From Bacteroides oleiciplenus YIT 12058 (GTDB lineage Bacteria; Bacteroidota; Bacteroidia; Bacteroidales; Bacteroidaceae): a DNA stretch of 64,000 nt. Below are positions 29,369 to 38,357 of the stretch, piece by piece; the stretch's first letter is position 1; each line of letters begins with the position of its first letter. The stretch covers positions 1,519,312 to 1,583,311 of the forward strand of contig NZ_JH992941.1 in NCBI RefSeq assembly GCF_000315485.1, written 5' to 3'. Made by a program: the position numbers and the translations under genes. Below the pieces are notes generated by a model, which was not told the DNA's origin, did no database searches, and saw only the letters and a list, made by a program, of their open reading frames with translations.

Positions 29369-30391
29369 TTAATAGCTGGTATTTGAAATAGCCCGGATAA
29401 TCTCTTCTTTTTCCGGAGTAGAGAACGTGCAGGGGTAGCTCTGCATACCTTCTACGGCCTTTAGTCCTTTCTGGGCATATCTCCAGTCGCCCAGCTTATT
29501 CACCCAGCGTAATGGGGGATATTTCTGTGTGAATTCCATGATTTTCCTTTTACTGGAAATCTCGGCTGTATCTCTGGGCATATCGCTGATGTTGCAGATA
29601 AAGGAAAAGGCCTCTTCAAGTTTACAACCCTCCTGTGCTTCCAGCAATTCGGCCAGCGCCAAGAGGAAACCTTGATATTCTGATTGATACTTATGGGATG
29701 TCTTGATGACGGAAACAGGCACGGTGGTTTCCGTTGCCGAACCTGCAATACGTTCGCGGGCACTGTAGAAATATGGCAGTGTGGCATACTTGCCGAAAAT
29801 AAGTGCTGCATGGTTGAAGAACTCCTCAGCCAGAAACAGATTGCGAAAACGCAGACTGCCGTCCGGATTAAAACAAGCTGCATACATCCTCTGAAAAACA
29901 TCTGTCCGGATGACGGAATAGAGCAGGGAAGCATACATGTTCTTTTCTTGGGAAAGTCTTTCCCGGGGAGTTTCACCCGTTATCTGTTTGTCGAAATAGC
30001 GGATATACCGGGGATAAAAAGATATCTTTTTTTTGCGGGGTGTGAAGGTCAGGTAATGACCTTGTGCAGTGCTATAATCGGGATGTGCATCCAGAAAAGA
30101 AGCCATCTGGGCAATGGCTGAAGGCACGGTGAAATCATCATCGGCACAATATAGCACATAAGGAGTGCAAATCATCGGGAGCACCTCTTTTAATTTCAGC
30201 AGAAAATGCAGCTTAGGGCGGTGCAGATACGTCATGTCCGGGTACTTCTCTGCATCAGCAAACGGCTGGTCGGATGAATCGGGAACGAGGATTTTTATAT
30301 CTGTGCGGCTATAATAGTCGAGTAGTCTGCGCAGGCGCTCGGGGCGGTTGTGCGCAGGGATGATTACGGTTACATTTTGCAGGGTCATCAT
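29369..30391 (-). CDS. Glycosyltransferase (TIGR00180-like)
   Basis: A 340-residue GT-A type transferase. It opens NVTVIIPAHNRPERLRRLLD and has YVLYCADDDFTVPSAIAQMA with the DDD metal site. Later blocks include QEKNMYASLLYSVIRTDVFQ and NLFLAEEFFNHAALIFGKYA. It resembles the TIGR00180 family found in polysaccharide loci. Two ATG codons in tandem (30391, 30388) overlap the flippase stop, so the two genes are coupled. It converges on the phosphatase gene with only 5 bases between stops. Confidence 0.85.
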   Translation of the reverse strand: MMTLQNVTVIIPAHNRPERLRRLLDYYSRTDIKILVPDSSDQPFADAEKYPDMTYLHRPKLHFLLKLKEVLPMICTPYVLYCADDDFTVPSAIAQMASFLDAHPDYSTAQGHYLTFTPRKKKISFYPRYIRYFDKQITGETPRERLSQEKNMYASLLYSVIRTDVFQRMYAACFNPDGSLRFRNLFLAEEFFNHAALIFGKYATLPYFYSARERIAGSATETTVPVSVIKTSHKYQSEYQGFLLALAELLEAQEGCKLEEAFSFICNISDMPRDTAEISSKRKIMEFTQKYPPLRWVNKLGDWRYAQKGLKAVEGMQSYPCTFSTPEKEEIIRAISNTSY

Positions 30392-31836
30392 TCTATGGTT
30401 TTCTTTTTAAACAGATATTGAAGGCTTTCCCGGAATACGGTGGACTTCAGGCTCCACATAAGAAATATGTAAAGGGAAGCAGCCAAGGTGATCTTTACCA
30501 GCAGGGAAAGATAGATATTCTCTATAAAACTTGCCACCCAATACGTGAAAGTCATTATAGCTACGGAAATGATAAGGTAGGGAGCAATGTCCTTCAATGT
30601 ATTGAACAGGGAAATCCCGATATGCTTGTGGGCAAAATAATGCCAGACTAGTAGCCAGAGGATATTAGCAGCAGTATAAACTATCAGCATGACATTCAGC
30701 CCATATGGATAGCTGCCCCATACGCATAACAATTGGAAAATGCCCAGTGCGATGGTGTTCCACATATAGATATTCGGACGCCCGAGGCTATTCATCAGAT
30801 TGGAGTATAAAGTTGCAATGGGCATGAAAGCTCCCCATACGCATAATATCTGCATGACGGGTACGCAAGGTAGCCATTTCTCAGTGATGGTTATAACTAT
30901 CAATTCCCGTGAAACGATGCCCAGTCCCAGCATGGCGGGGAAGCTGACGAAAGCGGTGAAGCGCATCAGTTTGCGGAATATGTTTTGCAGGCGTTGCAAA
31001 TCTTCCGAAGCTTCTCTGAATACGGGTTGCCCCACGCTGTTTATCATTCCGAAGATGGTGGAGTAACCCATAGTGGTCCACTTGCTTCCTTGCGAATAGT
31101 AACCCGCCTGTTTGATAGTATAGAAATATCCCAGCAGGGCGGAGAAGATGTTATTGTTGATATGTGTGAACAGTGAAGTAAAAAGCAGTTTACTGCTGAA
31201 AGGCAACAATGCCCGCAGCGGGCGCATATTGAATGAAAGCGTGGGATGCCAGGGCGAGAATATCCAGAGCAAGATGGTATTAATGCTAACATACAGGACT
31301 GTTTGTAGGGCAATTCCCCAATATCCCCAGCCGTGATAGGCACAAGTGACGCCTGTGACTCCCGAGATGATGATGGCAGCTATTTGTATCTGACTGCGTT
31401 CTTTCACCATAAGGTTACGGAAGAAGTACGCTGTGGGTGCAGTGCCAAAGCTTCCGATAAAGAAACTGAGGAATTGGAAGCGTGCCAATTGTGTCAGTTC
31501 CGGCGTATCATAGAAGTTGGCGATGAAAGGGGCACAGATAAAAAGTATCAGATAGAGTGATGCGCCGATGCTGATGTTGAACCAGAATACAGCGTTATAA
31601 TCTTCGTGCTTTACCTCTTTCCTGTTGACAAGAGCCAGGATGAAACCACTTTCGGAGAAGACTCCAGCCATGGCTGAGAAGATGGTCAACACAGCTACCA
31701 TACCGTAGTCGGTGCTGGTCAACAGACGGGCAAGGAATATTCCAAAGACGAGGTTCAGCAATTGCATAGCGCCATTGCCTATGCCGCCCCACAATAATCC
31801 TTTGGCTGTTTTTTCTTTTAGTGATGCTCCTGCCAT
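30388..31836 (-). CDS. Wzx-type polysaccharide flippase (MOP superfamily)
   Basis: Inner-membrane protein of 482 residues with about 12 to 14 hydrophobic helices. The N terminus reads KEKTAKGLLWGGIGNGAMQL and the next loop LTSTDYGMVAVLTIFSAMAG, typical of the polysaccharide synthesis/export family. It should move lipid-linked repeat units across the inner membrane. It is the only flippase in the locus and no Wzy polymerase or Wza/Wzc is visible. The glycan may therefore be short, or the polymerase may lie elsewhere. A region of 11-bp repeats lies directly upstream. Confidence 0.93.
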   Translation of the reverse strand: MAGASLKEKTAKGLLWGGIGNGAMQLLNLVFGIFLARLLTSTDYGMVAVLTIFSAMAGVFSESGFILALVNRKEVKHEDYNAVFWFNISIGASLYLILFICAPFIANFYDTPELTQLARFQFLSFFIGSFGTAPTAYFFRNLMVKERSQIQIAAIIISGVTGVTCAYHGWGYWGIALQTVLYVSINTILLWIFSPWHPTLSFNMRPLRALLPFSSKLLFTSLFTHINNNIFSALLGYFYTIKQAGYYSQGSKWTTMGYSTIFGMINSVGQPVFREASEDLQRLQNIFRKLMRFTAFVSFPAMLGLGIVSRELIVITITEKWLPCVPVMQILCVWGAFMPIATLYSNLMNSLGRPNIYMWNTIALGIFQLLCVWGSYPYGLNVMLIVYTAANILWLLVWHYFAHKHIGISLFNTLKDIAPYLIISVAIMTFTYWVASFIENIYLSLLVKITLAASLYIFLMWSLKSTVFRESLQYLFKKKTIE

Positions 31837-31868
31837 TGCTTGCTTGATTTGTGATTAAGATACTGTTT

Positions 31869-32011
31869 AATTGCGCTTAAATCTCGGATAAATTGCTCTT
31901 AAATTGCTCGTAAAGACTAACTCGTATATAGTTTATTATTAGATTGTTATCTTCTGAGTCTTGGATAAATCTCGGATAATTCTCGTTTAAATCTCGGATA
32001 ATTCTCATTTA
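31869..32011. repeat. 11-bp-period direct repeat array (array 3)
   Basis: Units AATTGCGCTTA, AATCTCGGATA, AATTGCTCTTA and AATTGCTCGTA run back to back from 31869 to 31912. A second block runs from 31957 to 32011 (AGTCTTGGATA, AATCTCGGATA, ATTCTCGTTTA, AATCTCGGATA, ATTCTCATTTA). The two blocks are exactly 88 bp (8 x 11) apart, so they share one phase. The array ends 3 bases before the stop of the AlbA-type gene and fills the leader of the flippase gene. Confidence 0.8.
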
Positions 32012-32014
32012 AAT

Positions 32015-33685
32015 CTACTCTTTTCTCAATTGCCAGTTAGATATACTTCCTTGTCTCTGATTCACAATTTTATTGCATGACCGTAATTTTGATAATAAAT
32101 TCTTTACTTTGATAAGCTTCTGACTATCCTCCAATATATCAGGCAACTTTTTCCAAAGTAGTTTGGTTATTTCTTCTCTTGTAAGTATTTCATGTTCAGC
32201 CAGTGCTTTTAAAATTAAATCACAATAATAGCTGTCTTCAAATCCTTTATTGTTGGAATAAACTGTTTTCTGATCCAATTGTTGAGCGACTGGTTTTGCA
32301 ATAAATAGATTCGGCTTTCTCCCCTCAATAAGCTTTTTCTTTCTGAGATGGGATACCTCTTCATCTGATATCGGACGATTCAGTTGTATGCGGTTAAGCG
32401 CTTCGACCTCTACTAAAGTCAAATCCTGTTTCTTAGCTAATATATTGGCATATTCCATATTCAGAATCTTTCCGATAATGGTGACTTGCACTCTGTCATT
32501 TTCAATAAAATAATCGGGTAATGGAAACAGCCGTTGCCTTTGGAAGTTGAACATCTTTCTAATGCCGCTTCCTATCGTGTCCACCATCTGTAGTCCTACC
32601 ATTGCACGAGCCAGGAAAGGATTTCGGTAAACTTCTTCCGGCGCATTGTCTTTCAATACATTGCTGATTGCACGGGGAATAAAACTTCCTTTATTGGTAA
32701 ATACAAGTCTATCTTCGTATTCTACTACGTTGATTTGTCCTCCTAATGTATAATCCTGGTGTGCTATCGCGTTATTTATGGCTTCGCGAATGACGTACGG
32801 CTCATATGTATCCACTTCTTCGGGGAATAGCGTACGGAACTCAGGATTAATATACCGATATTTCAAATTACGTATTTTCTGGTAGATTTCTTCAATGGAG
32901 ATGATAAACGGACAACTTTTAATCTCATAATCCCGCTCCGTTCCTTGTGAATCTTTAAGTATCCAACGTATCTTGGCTACTGCCGGTGAGATGAGGACCT
33001 CACTTTCTTCTTTTCCCAATAGGACAATGGCGGCATTGGTTATTTTGCCTTTTATAGTCAGTTTTGCCTTATTAAGAAAGGTGACATCATCCCATTCTGC
33101 TATTTCAGTGGCATTCTTTTTGTTTTTAGCGCTGTATAATGAACGTGCTATGGAAATAGCTTTAGGATCTAAATCGTCAAAAGTCGCTCCTTTTACAATC
33201 CGGGCACTCCAATCGGACTGCTGGCTTTGATTACGGATAGATTCTAACTCATGCAGGCTCAAGGCAACTAATGATTCACCATCGCGACCATAATAGTGTC
33301 CTTTATAGGACGTAGGAATTCCTTTGGGGGCTGCCGGAATTTGGAACATAATAACTCTTTTCCCCTGATACATGATTTCATGTATTTCCGTAAAAGTGAT
33401 ACCACAGTTGGTTCCTTCGGCTATTTCTCTTTTCAGGGCATCGAGTGAGGGGCGTGTCGGTTTATATGAGCTACCTAAAATGGCATGAGTTTTATCATGA
33501 ATGCCGAATAACAACCAGGCAAATCCTTCCTGACTAAGATTGGCTTCATTGCTAAGTGCAGAGAAGTATTCTCCCAACTTTTGTGTATCGAATCCATTCT
33601 GAGCCTTTTTGAATTCTACAACTTCATTTTCTCCTGGCAAATGGATGAAATCTTCCAGAAGTTTTATGAGTTCTTGAGTTGTCAT
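32015..33685 (-). CDS. Schlafen/AlbA_2-type ATP-binding protein (RecG-like COG2865)
   Basis: A 556-residue protein. The N-terminal AlbA_2/Schlafen domain (about 10-150) has ENEVVEFKKAQNGFDTQKLG, FAWLLFGIHDKTHAILG and YYGRDGESLVALSLHELESI. A GHKL-like ATP-binding region follows (about 290-400) with PYVIREAINNAIAHQDYTLG and NPFLARAMVGLQMVDTIGSG. The C terminus (about 420-555) holds winged-helix segments. Proteins of this type are thought to be regulators or stress and defence factors. The gene starts 19 bases after metG and may share its transcript. I see no partner that would mark a defence system. Confidence 0.85.
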   Translation of the reverse strand: MTTQELIKLLEDFIHLPGENEVVEFKKAQNGFDTQKLGEYFSALSNEANLSQEGFAWLLFGIHDKTHAILGSSYKPTRPSLDALKREIAEGTNCGITFTEIHEIMYQGKRVIMFQIPAAPKGIPTSYKGHYYGRDGESLVALSLHELESIRNQSQQSDWSARIVKGATFDDLDPKAISIARSLYSAKNKKNATEIAEWDDVTFLNKAKLTIKGKITNAAIVLLGKEESEVLISPAVAKIRWILKDSQGTERDYEIKSCPFIISIEEIYQKIRNLKYRYINPEFRTLFPEEVDTYEPYVIREAINNAIAHQDYTLGGQINVVEYEDRLVFTNKGSFIPRAISNVLKDNAPEEVYRNPFLARAMVGLQMVDTIGSGIRKMFNFQRQRLFPLPDYFIENDRVQVTIIGKILNMEYANILAKKQDLTLVEVEALNRIQLNRPISDEEVSHLRKKKLIEGRKPNLFIAKPVAQQLDQKTVYSNNKGFEDSYYCDLILKALAEHEILTREEITKLLWKKLPDILEDSQKLIKVKNLLSKLRSCNKIVNQRQGSISNWQLRKE

Positions 33686-33704
33686 TCGGCATTAAGATTA
33701 TTGT

Positions 33705-35744
33705 TTATTTCACTTCACTACCCGGTTTCACCTCCTTCATGGTAGTAACCACAGAGAGTGATCCGTCAAAGTTCTCGGCAGAAAGAATCATACCCTCGCT
33801 GACAATCCCTTTCAGCTTGCGCGGTGCAAGGTTGGCAACAAAGCATACCTGTTTGCCTACCAGTTCTTCCGGCTTGTAGTGCTGTGCAATGCCGCTTACG
33901 ATGGTACGGTTTTCCAATCCGTCGGCAATCTTGAATTGCAGCAACTTGTCGGCTTTGGGCACCTTCTGACATTCCAGTACGGTGCCGACACGGATATCCA
34001 GCTTCATGAAGTCGTCGAACTCAATATTCTGGCGGATAGGATTTGCCTTATAGTTAGCTTCTTCGTTGGCTTTCTTCGTATCGAGCAACTTCTGTACCTG
34101 TGCTTCGATTACACTGTCCTCTATCTTTTCGAAGAGCAGTTCGGGAGTGCCCAATTGGTGTCCGGCAGACAGTAAATCAGTGCTTCCCAGAGTTGCCCAG
34201 TCGAAGCTTTCCATATTCAGCATGTTGCGCAATTTCTCGCTGCTGAATGGCAGGAACGGTTCGAAAGCAATGGCAAGGTTGGCAACCAGTTGCAGGGAGA
34301 TGCTCAGGATAGTTGCTACGCGGTCCATATCCGTCTTGGCAATCTTCCAAGGTTCGGTATCTGCCAGGTATTTGTTACCGATGCGGGCGAGGTTCATAGC
34401 CTCTTTCTGTGCATCGCGGAATTTGAATACATCAAGCAACTTTTCTACTTCCGCTTTCACGTCGGAGAATTCTTTCAGTGTTTCGCGGTCATAGTCCGTC
34501 AGTTCGCCGGCGGCAGGCACCACACCATCGAAATACTTTTTGGTGAGTTGCAGGGCGCGGTTCACAAAGTTACCGTAAACGGCTACCAGCTCGTTGTTAT
34601 TGCGTGCCTGGAAATCCTTCCAGGTGAAGTCGTTGTCTTTGGTTTCCGGGGCATTGGCGGTGAGCACGTAGCGCAGCACATCCTGTTTGCCGGGGAAGTC
34701 TGCCAGATACTCGTGCAACCATACAGCCCAGTTGCGTGAAGTGGAAATTTTGTCGCCTTCCAGGTTCAGGAACTCGTTGCTCGGTACGTTGTCCGGCAGG
34801 ATGAAACTACCTTCCGCTTTCAGCATGGCAGGGAATACGATACAGTGGAACACGATGTTATCCTTACCGATGAAGTGAACAAGACGTGTTTCAGGGTCTT
34901 TCCACCATTTCTCCCAAGAGTCGGGCAATAATTCTTTCGTGTTGCTGATGTAGCCGATAGGGGCATCAAACCATACATATAGCACTTTGCCCTCGGCACC
35001 TTCTACGGGTACGGGAATACCCCAGTCGAGGTCGCGGCTTACGGCACGGGGTTGTAGACCCATGTCGAGCCAGCTCTTGCATTGACCGTATACATTGGGA
35101 CGCCATTCTTTATGGTCTTCCAGAATCCACTGGCGGAGCCAGCTTTCGTGTTTGTCGAGCGGCAGATACCAGTGTTTCGTTTCGCGCATCACGGGTGCAC
35201 TTCCGCTGATGGCACTCTTCGGATTAATCAGGTCCGTGGGGCTGAGGCTGGTGCCGCACTTCTCGCACTGGTCGCCGTAAGCGCCCTCAGCGTGGCAGTG
35301 GGGACATTCGCCTGTGATATAACGGTCGGCAAGGAAAGTCTTGGCTTCCTCGTCGTAGTATTGCATACTGGTTTTTTCGATGAACTCACCTTTCTCGTAC
35401 AGCTTGCGGAAGAACTCGGAAGCTGTATCATGATGCGTCTTCGAAGTAGTGCGGCTGTACACGTCAAATGATACGCCGAATTCCTTGAATGAGTCTTTGA
35501 TAAGTGTATGGTAACGGTCTACGATATCCTGCGGCGTCACGCCCTCTTTCTTGGCACGGATAGTGATGGGTACTCCGTGCTCGTCCGAACCACCGATAAA
35601 GATTACATCTTCCTTTTTCAGTCTCAGGTAGCGGACGTAGATATCGGCGGGTACATAAACTCCTGCCAGATGTCCGATATGAACCGGTCCGTTAGCGTAG
35701 GGCAATGCCGACGTAACGGTAGTGCGTTTGAATTTCTTTTCCAT
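33705..35744 (-). CDS. metG: Methionyl-tRNA synthetase
   Basis: A 679-residue class I synthetase that charges tRNA-Met. The HIGH box is in [19 protein letters not shown]. The zinc knuckle is [18 protein letters not shown], and the KMSKS-like loop reads [13 protein letters not shown]. The anticodon-binding helical domain is followed by a C-terminal EMAP/Trbp-like OB fold (about 575-679: [37 protein letters not shown]), which is the dimerising form found in E. coli. A TATCTTTG -7 box lies about 44 bases upstream (35788-35795). Confidence 0.98.
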   Translation of the reverse strand: MEKKFKRTTVTSALPYANGPVHIGHLAGVYVPADIYVRYLRLKKEDVIFIGGSDEHGVPITIRAKKEGVTPQDIVDRYHTLIKDSFKEFGVSFDVYSRTTSKTHHDTASEFFRKLYEKGEFIEKTSMQYYDEEAKTFLADRYITGECPHCHAEGAYGDQCEKCGTSLSPTDLINPKSAISGSAPVMRETKHWYLPLDKHESWLRQWILEDHKEWRPNVYGQCKSWLDMGLQPRAVSRDLDWGIPVPVEGAEGKVLYVWFDAPIGYISNTKELLPDSWEKWWKDPETRLVHFIGKDNIVFHCIVFPAMLKAEGSFILPDNVPSNEFLNLEGDKISTSRNWAVWLHEYLADFPGKQDVLRYVLTANAPETKDNDFTWKDFQARNNNELVAVYGNFVNRALQLTKKYFDGVVPAAGELTDYDRETLKEFSDVKAEVEKLLDVFKFRDAQKEAMNLARIGNKYLADTEPWKIAKTDMDRVATILSISLQLVANLAIAFEPFLPFSSEKLRNMLNMESFDWATLGSTDLLSAGHQLGTPELLFEKIEDSVIEAQVQKLLDTKKANEEANYKANPIRQNIEFDDFMKLDIRVGTVLECQKVPKADKLLQFKIADGLENRTIVSGIAQHYKPEELVGKQVCFVANLAPRKLKGIVSEGMILSAENFDGSLSVVTTMKEVKPGSEVK

Positions 35745-35787
35745 TGTGATATATCTATGTCTTTTGTTATGAGCGCATTTTGGTGTG

Positions 35788-35795
35788 CAAAGATA
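35788..35795 (-). promoter_or_regulatory. -7 box before metG
   Basis: The minus strand reads TATCTTTG, a perfect TAnnTTTG, with TTTC as a weak -33 element 19 bases upstream. The leader to the metG ATG would be about 35 bases. Confidence 0.5.
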
Positions 35796-35866
35796 ACGGT
35801 TTTCTACTCAAAGAGAAAGAGAAGACAATGAAATATCCAAATACCAGGTATGGAAATCTATATTTA

Positions 35867-37033
35867 TCAGTGCTGTAACTGAAACAATATCAATAGAGGG
35901 TTACTGTCTTCGTTCCAGTTTGCAAACATTTGTGCTGTATTCTCATCCAACCCGTTTATCTTCAAAGCAGCATTAACTGTCTCTTCGTTGTAGTCGGAAG
36001 TACAAATGAGATAATTGCCTGCTACCCCATTGATAATCAGATTTCCCAGTAGTCTATCCTCTTTTATCAGGTTGAGGTTATATATGTTGTTTCCAGTTTT
36101 AGAAATCCCCAAAAACTGAGGTAGCGGAAAGGTCGATAGAGAACAAAAATATCCATCTGCTGTCTCGTAGAAAGCATTGATATCCTTTATATGTTTCATG
36201 TCGGTCATGAACGATTGAGGATTACCCTCTAAAGTCTTCAATTCTACTTCCTTGAAATATTTATCTGAAAGAATATTTGCCATTAAACTAATGGTTTTAC
36301 CATTTAAGATATAAATCTCCGGTGTAAAACGTTGATAAAAGTAAACTTTATCGCCGGAACGGTATAGATAGTGAGAAGAACCTCTTGGCACTTTTTGTTC
36401 GTCTATTTCCTTCAACGTTGATTTGAGCAATGATTGTATTTTCCCATCTTTTCTGGAATAAACAGCTAATTTATCTTTAATCCTACCTTGATCATATATT
36501 TCTGATATGATTATATGCTCTTCATCAATTACTGCAAATTCCATGAAGTAGCATCCCAATTCCATTTCATCATATTTCTCGAAGTCATTTGCGTTGTATC
36601 TGATAATCTTTTGGCGGGCATTGTCGGCTATGTATATATTCCCTGTAGCATCTACGTCAAAATCAATGGGGGCTATATATTCTTCAGGACCTTCTCCCAG
36701 TTTATACAATGATTTAATAAATTTCCCATTTTCGTTGAATATAAGGACTCCCATATTAGCGCTTTTATCAAGAATGTAAAAATGCTTATTCTGGTATAGT
36801 ATTTTGTCGATGCTTCCGATTAGAGAATTATCAGTCACTTCCAAAGGAAGATATTTCACTTTGCAGACTGGATTCATATTTGATGTTTGTACGGTGTCCA
36901 GCAGGAAGTTCATGCTCTTTGTACTGTTATTTTTTGAACTTGGCTGACAAGAAAGAAACAGAATATTAAAAAGGAGGAAGTAAAGTGGTAAGAGAATGAT
37001 TGTTAGTAGTGGTTTAGGCCATTTCATATGCAT
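35867..37033 (-). CDS. 6-bladed beta-propeller lipoprotein (BF2992/DUF4934-like)
   Basis: A 388-residue lipoprotein. Two in-frame Met codons (37033, 37027) precede the signal segment LLTIILLPLYFLLFNILFLS, with Cys in FLSCQPSSK. The mature part has repeated short beta-strands: NEKHFYILDK-like segments, EEYIAPIDFDVDATGNIYIA, IIRYNANDFEKYDEM. These fit the 6-bladed propeller family common in Bacteroidales and often found near signalling genes. The function is unknown. It stands alone, divergent from the HAD gene across a 608-base gap that holds an inverted-repeat element. Confidence 0.8.
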   Translation of the reverse strand: MHMKWPKPLLTIILLPLYFLLFNILFLSCQPSSKNNSTKSMNFLLDTVQTSNMNPVCKVKYLPLEVTDNSLIGSIDKILYQNKHFYILDKSANMGVLIFNENGKFIKSLYKLGEGPEEYIAPIDFDVDATGNIYIADNARQKIIRYNANDFEKYDEMELGCYFMEFAVIDEEHIIISEIYDQGRIKDKLAVYSRKDGKIQSLLKSTLKEIDEQKVPRGSSHYLYRSGDKVYFYQRFTPEIYILNGKTISLMANILSDKYFKEVELKTLEGNPQSFMTDMKHIKDINAFYETADGYFCSLSTFPLPQFLGISKTGNNIYNLNLIKEDRLLGNLIINGVAGNYLICTSDYNEETVNAALKINGLDENTAQMFANWNEDSNPLLILFQLQH

Positions 37034-37147
37034 GCTGTTTTTGTCGTTATCATCATCAAGTCGTACAAAGATAATGAATTTTTGTAAAGCTAAAAGGCTA
37101 AAAGCTATTTTCCTGTTGTCATGTATCTATTCAGTTTCTTGCATATT

Positions 37148-37538
37148 CCCCCTTCCACCTTCTTCCATCTCCTTATTTATCGGCTTTAGCGGGTGGAAGG
37201 CTACTTTGTGGTTATCATTTACCCCTGCTTGTTTTGACGGCTTTCGTTTCACATTATAATCGACCGACTTGAGTTGTTTACTATACCGACTGGAATCATA
37301 TGATCGAATGACGTTAGTTGCTCAAATGAATGACTGTAGTTGGTCGATTGTAACTATCTTCTTTTAACGCACGATTGCTTAGTAATGAAAACATGAAAGC
37401 AGTGCCATTTTTCGTACATACAGACAAATGATGATCATATCTTTTGAATGCCTGTAAGACGCTATTTCAGTCTATGCCTGCCAACCCTTCCACCCGCCAA
37501 AGCCGATGAATAAGGCGTCTTAGCTGTGTGGAAGGGGG
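37148..37538. repeat. 391-bp element with 53-bp terminal inverted repeats
   Basis: Left end 37148-37200 and right end 37486-37538 are inverted copies. The outer 11 bp (CCCCCTTCCAC) are perfect, 12 bp differ, and the inner 30 bp (CCTTATT.ATCGGCTTT.GC, then GGGTGGAAGG) match at 28 of 30. Each end also has inverted tips (CCTTCCAC / GTGGAAGG). There is no ORF inside. It fills most of the 608-base gap 37034-37641; elsewhere in the gap I see only a TATCTTTG box at 37066-37073 for the propeller gene. Confidence 0.8.
37258..37349. repeat. 22-bp-period palindromic array 4
   Basis: ACCGACT recurs at 37263 and 37285. GAATGAC recurs at 37306 and 37328, with TAGTTG at 37315 and 37337. All are 22 bp apart. 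The ends are inverted (AATCGACC at 37258-37265, GGTCGATT at 37342-37349), and successive 11-bp halves alternate in orientation. It sits at the centre of the 391-bp inverted-repeat element. Confidence 0.7.
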
Positions 37539-37641
37539 GAAGAGATAAAGTAAGAGGCGTTAAAAGTTCATGCTCTTTTGTTTTATACGAAATATATTCC
37601 GTATTTTGCATTACATAAAATGTGTAACGTAAAAATAGGAA

Positions 37642-38334
37642 ATGAGACATGATATTAAAGTCATCGCTTTCGATGCGGATGATACTCTCTGGAGTAATGA
37701 GCCTTTCTTTCAGGAAGTGGAACGGAAATATACGGAGTTGCTGAGCGATTACGGCAGTGCAAAGGAGATATCGGCAGAACTGTTTAAAACAGAAATGAGT
37801 AACCTGGAATGTCTGGGTTATGGTGCCAAGGCATTTACCATCTCAATGGTTGAGACGGCTTTGTGGGTTAGCAATCAGACGATTACAGCAGAGAAGATAC
37901 AGCAAATTGTTCTTCTGGGTAAATCTTTGCTCGAAATGCCGATTGAGTTGCTGTCCGGTGTGGAAGATACGCTGAAAGCATTGAAAGAACAAGGCTGCTA
38001 TCGGCTGGTAGTGGCAACGAAAGGCGACCTGCTGGATCAGGAACGTAAACTGAAACGCTCCGGACTGACTCCTTATTTCGACCATATTGAAATCATGTCC
38101 GATAAGACGGAGAAAGAATATAACCGCTTGTTGCAAGTGCTGCAAGTAGCTCCTGAGGAATTCCTGATGATTGGAAATTCGTTGAAATCTGATATTCAGC
38201 CTGTGCTGGCAATAGGCGGATATGGCGTGCATATTCCTTTTGAGGTAATGTGGCAGCATGAGGTAGTGGAGACGTTTACACATCCCAGATTGCAACAGAT
38301 GAAAAGTCCGGTAGAATTGTTGAACTGGCTTTGA
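37642..38334 (+). CDS. HAD-superfamily hydrolase
   Basis: Cytosolic phosphatase of 230 residues. HAD motif I is DADDTLWSNEP near the N terminus. The cap domain spans about 18-90. Motif II is in YRLVVATKGDLLDQERKL, and motif III/IV are represented by PEEFLMIGNSLKSDIQPVLA. GNSLKSDI is a slight variant of the usual GDSxxxD. The substrate is unknown; the size fits YjjG-like nucleotidases and sugar phosphatases. It converges on the VWA gene with 23 bases between. Confidence 0.88.
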   Translation: MRHDIKVIAFDADDTLWSNEPFFQEVERKYTELLSDYGSAKEISAELFKTEMSNLECLGYGAKAFTISMVETALWVSNQTITAEKIQQIVLLGKSLLEMPIELLSGVEDTLKALKEQGCYRLVVATKGDLLDQERKLKRSGLTPYFDHIEIMSDKTEKEYNRLLQVLQVAPEEFLMIGNSLKSDIQPVLAIGGYGVHIPFEVMWQHEVVETFTHPRLQQMKSPVELLNWL

Positions 38335-38357
38335 TTGGGAGGACATAAAAGAAGCTG

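Noticed and set aside
32015..33685. Antiviral Schlafen-type defence system
   Set aside because: No nuclease, toxin or other defence partner is beside it; it follows metG closely, so a stand-alone regulator is as likely.
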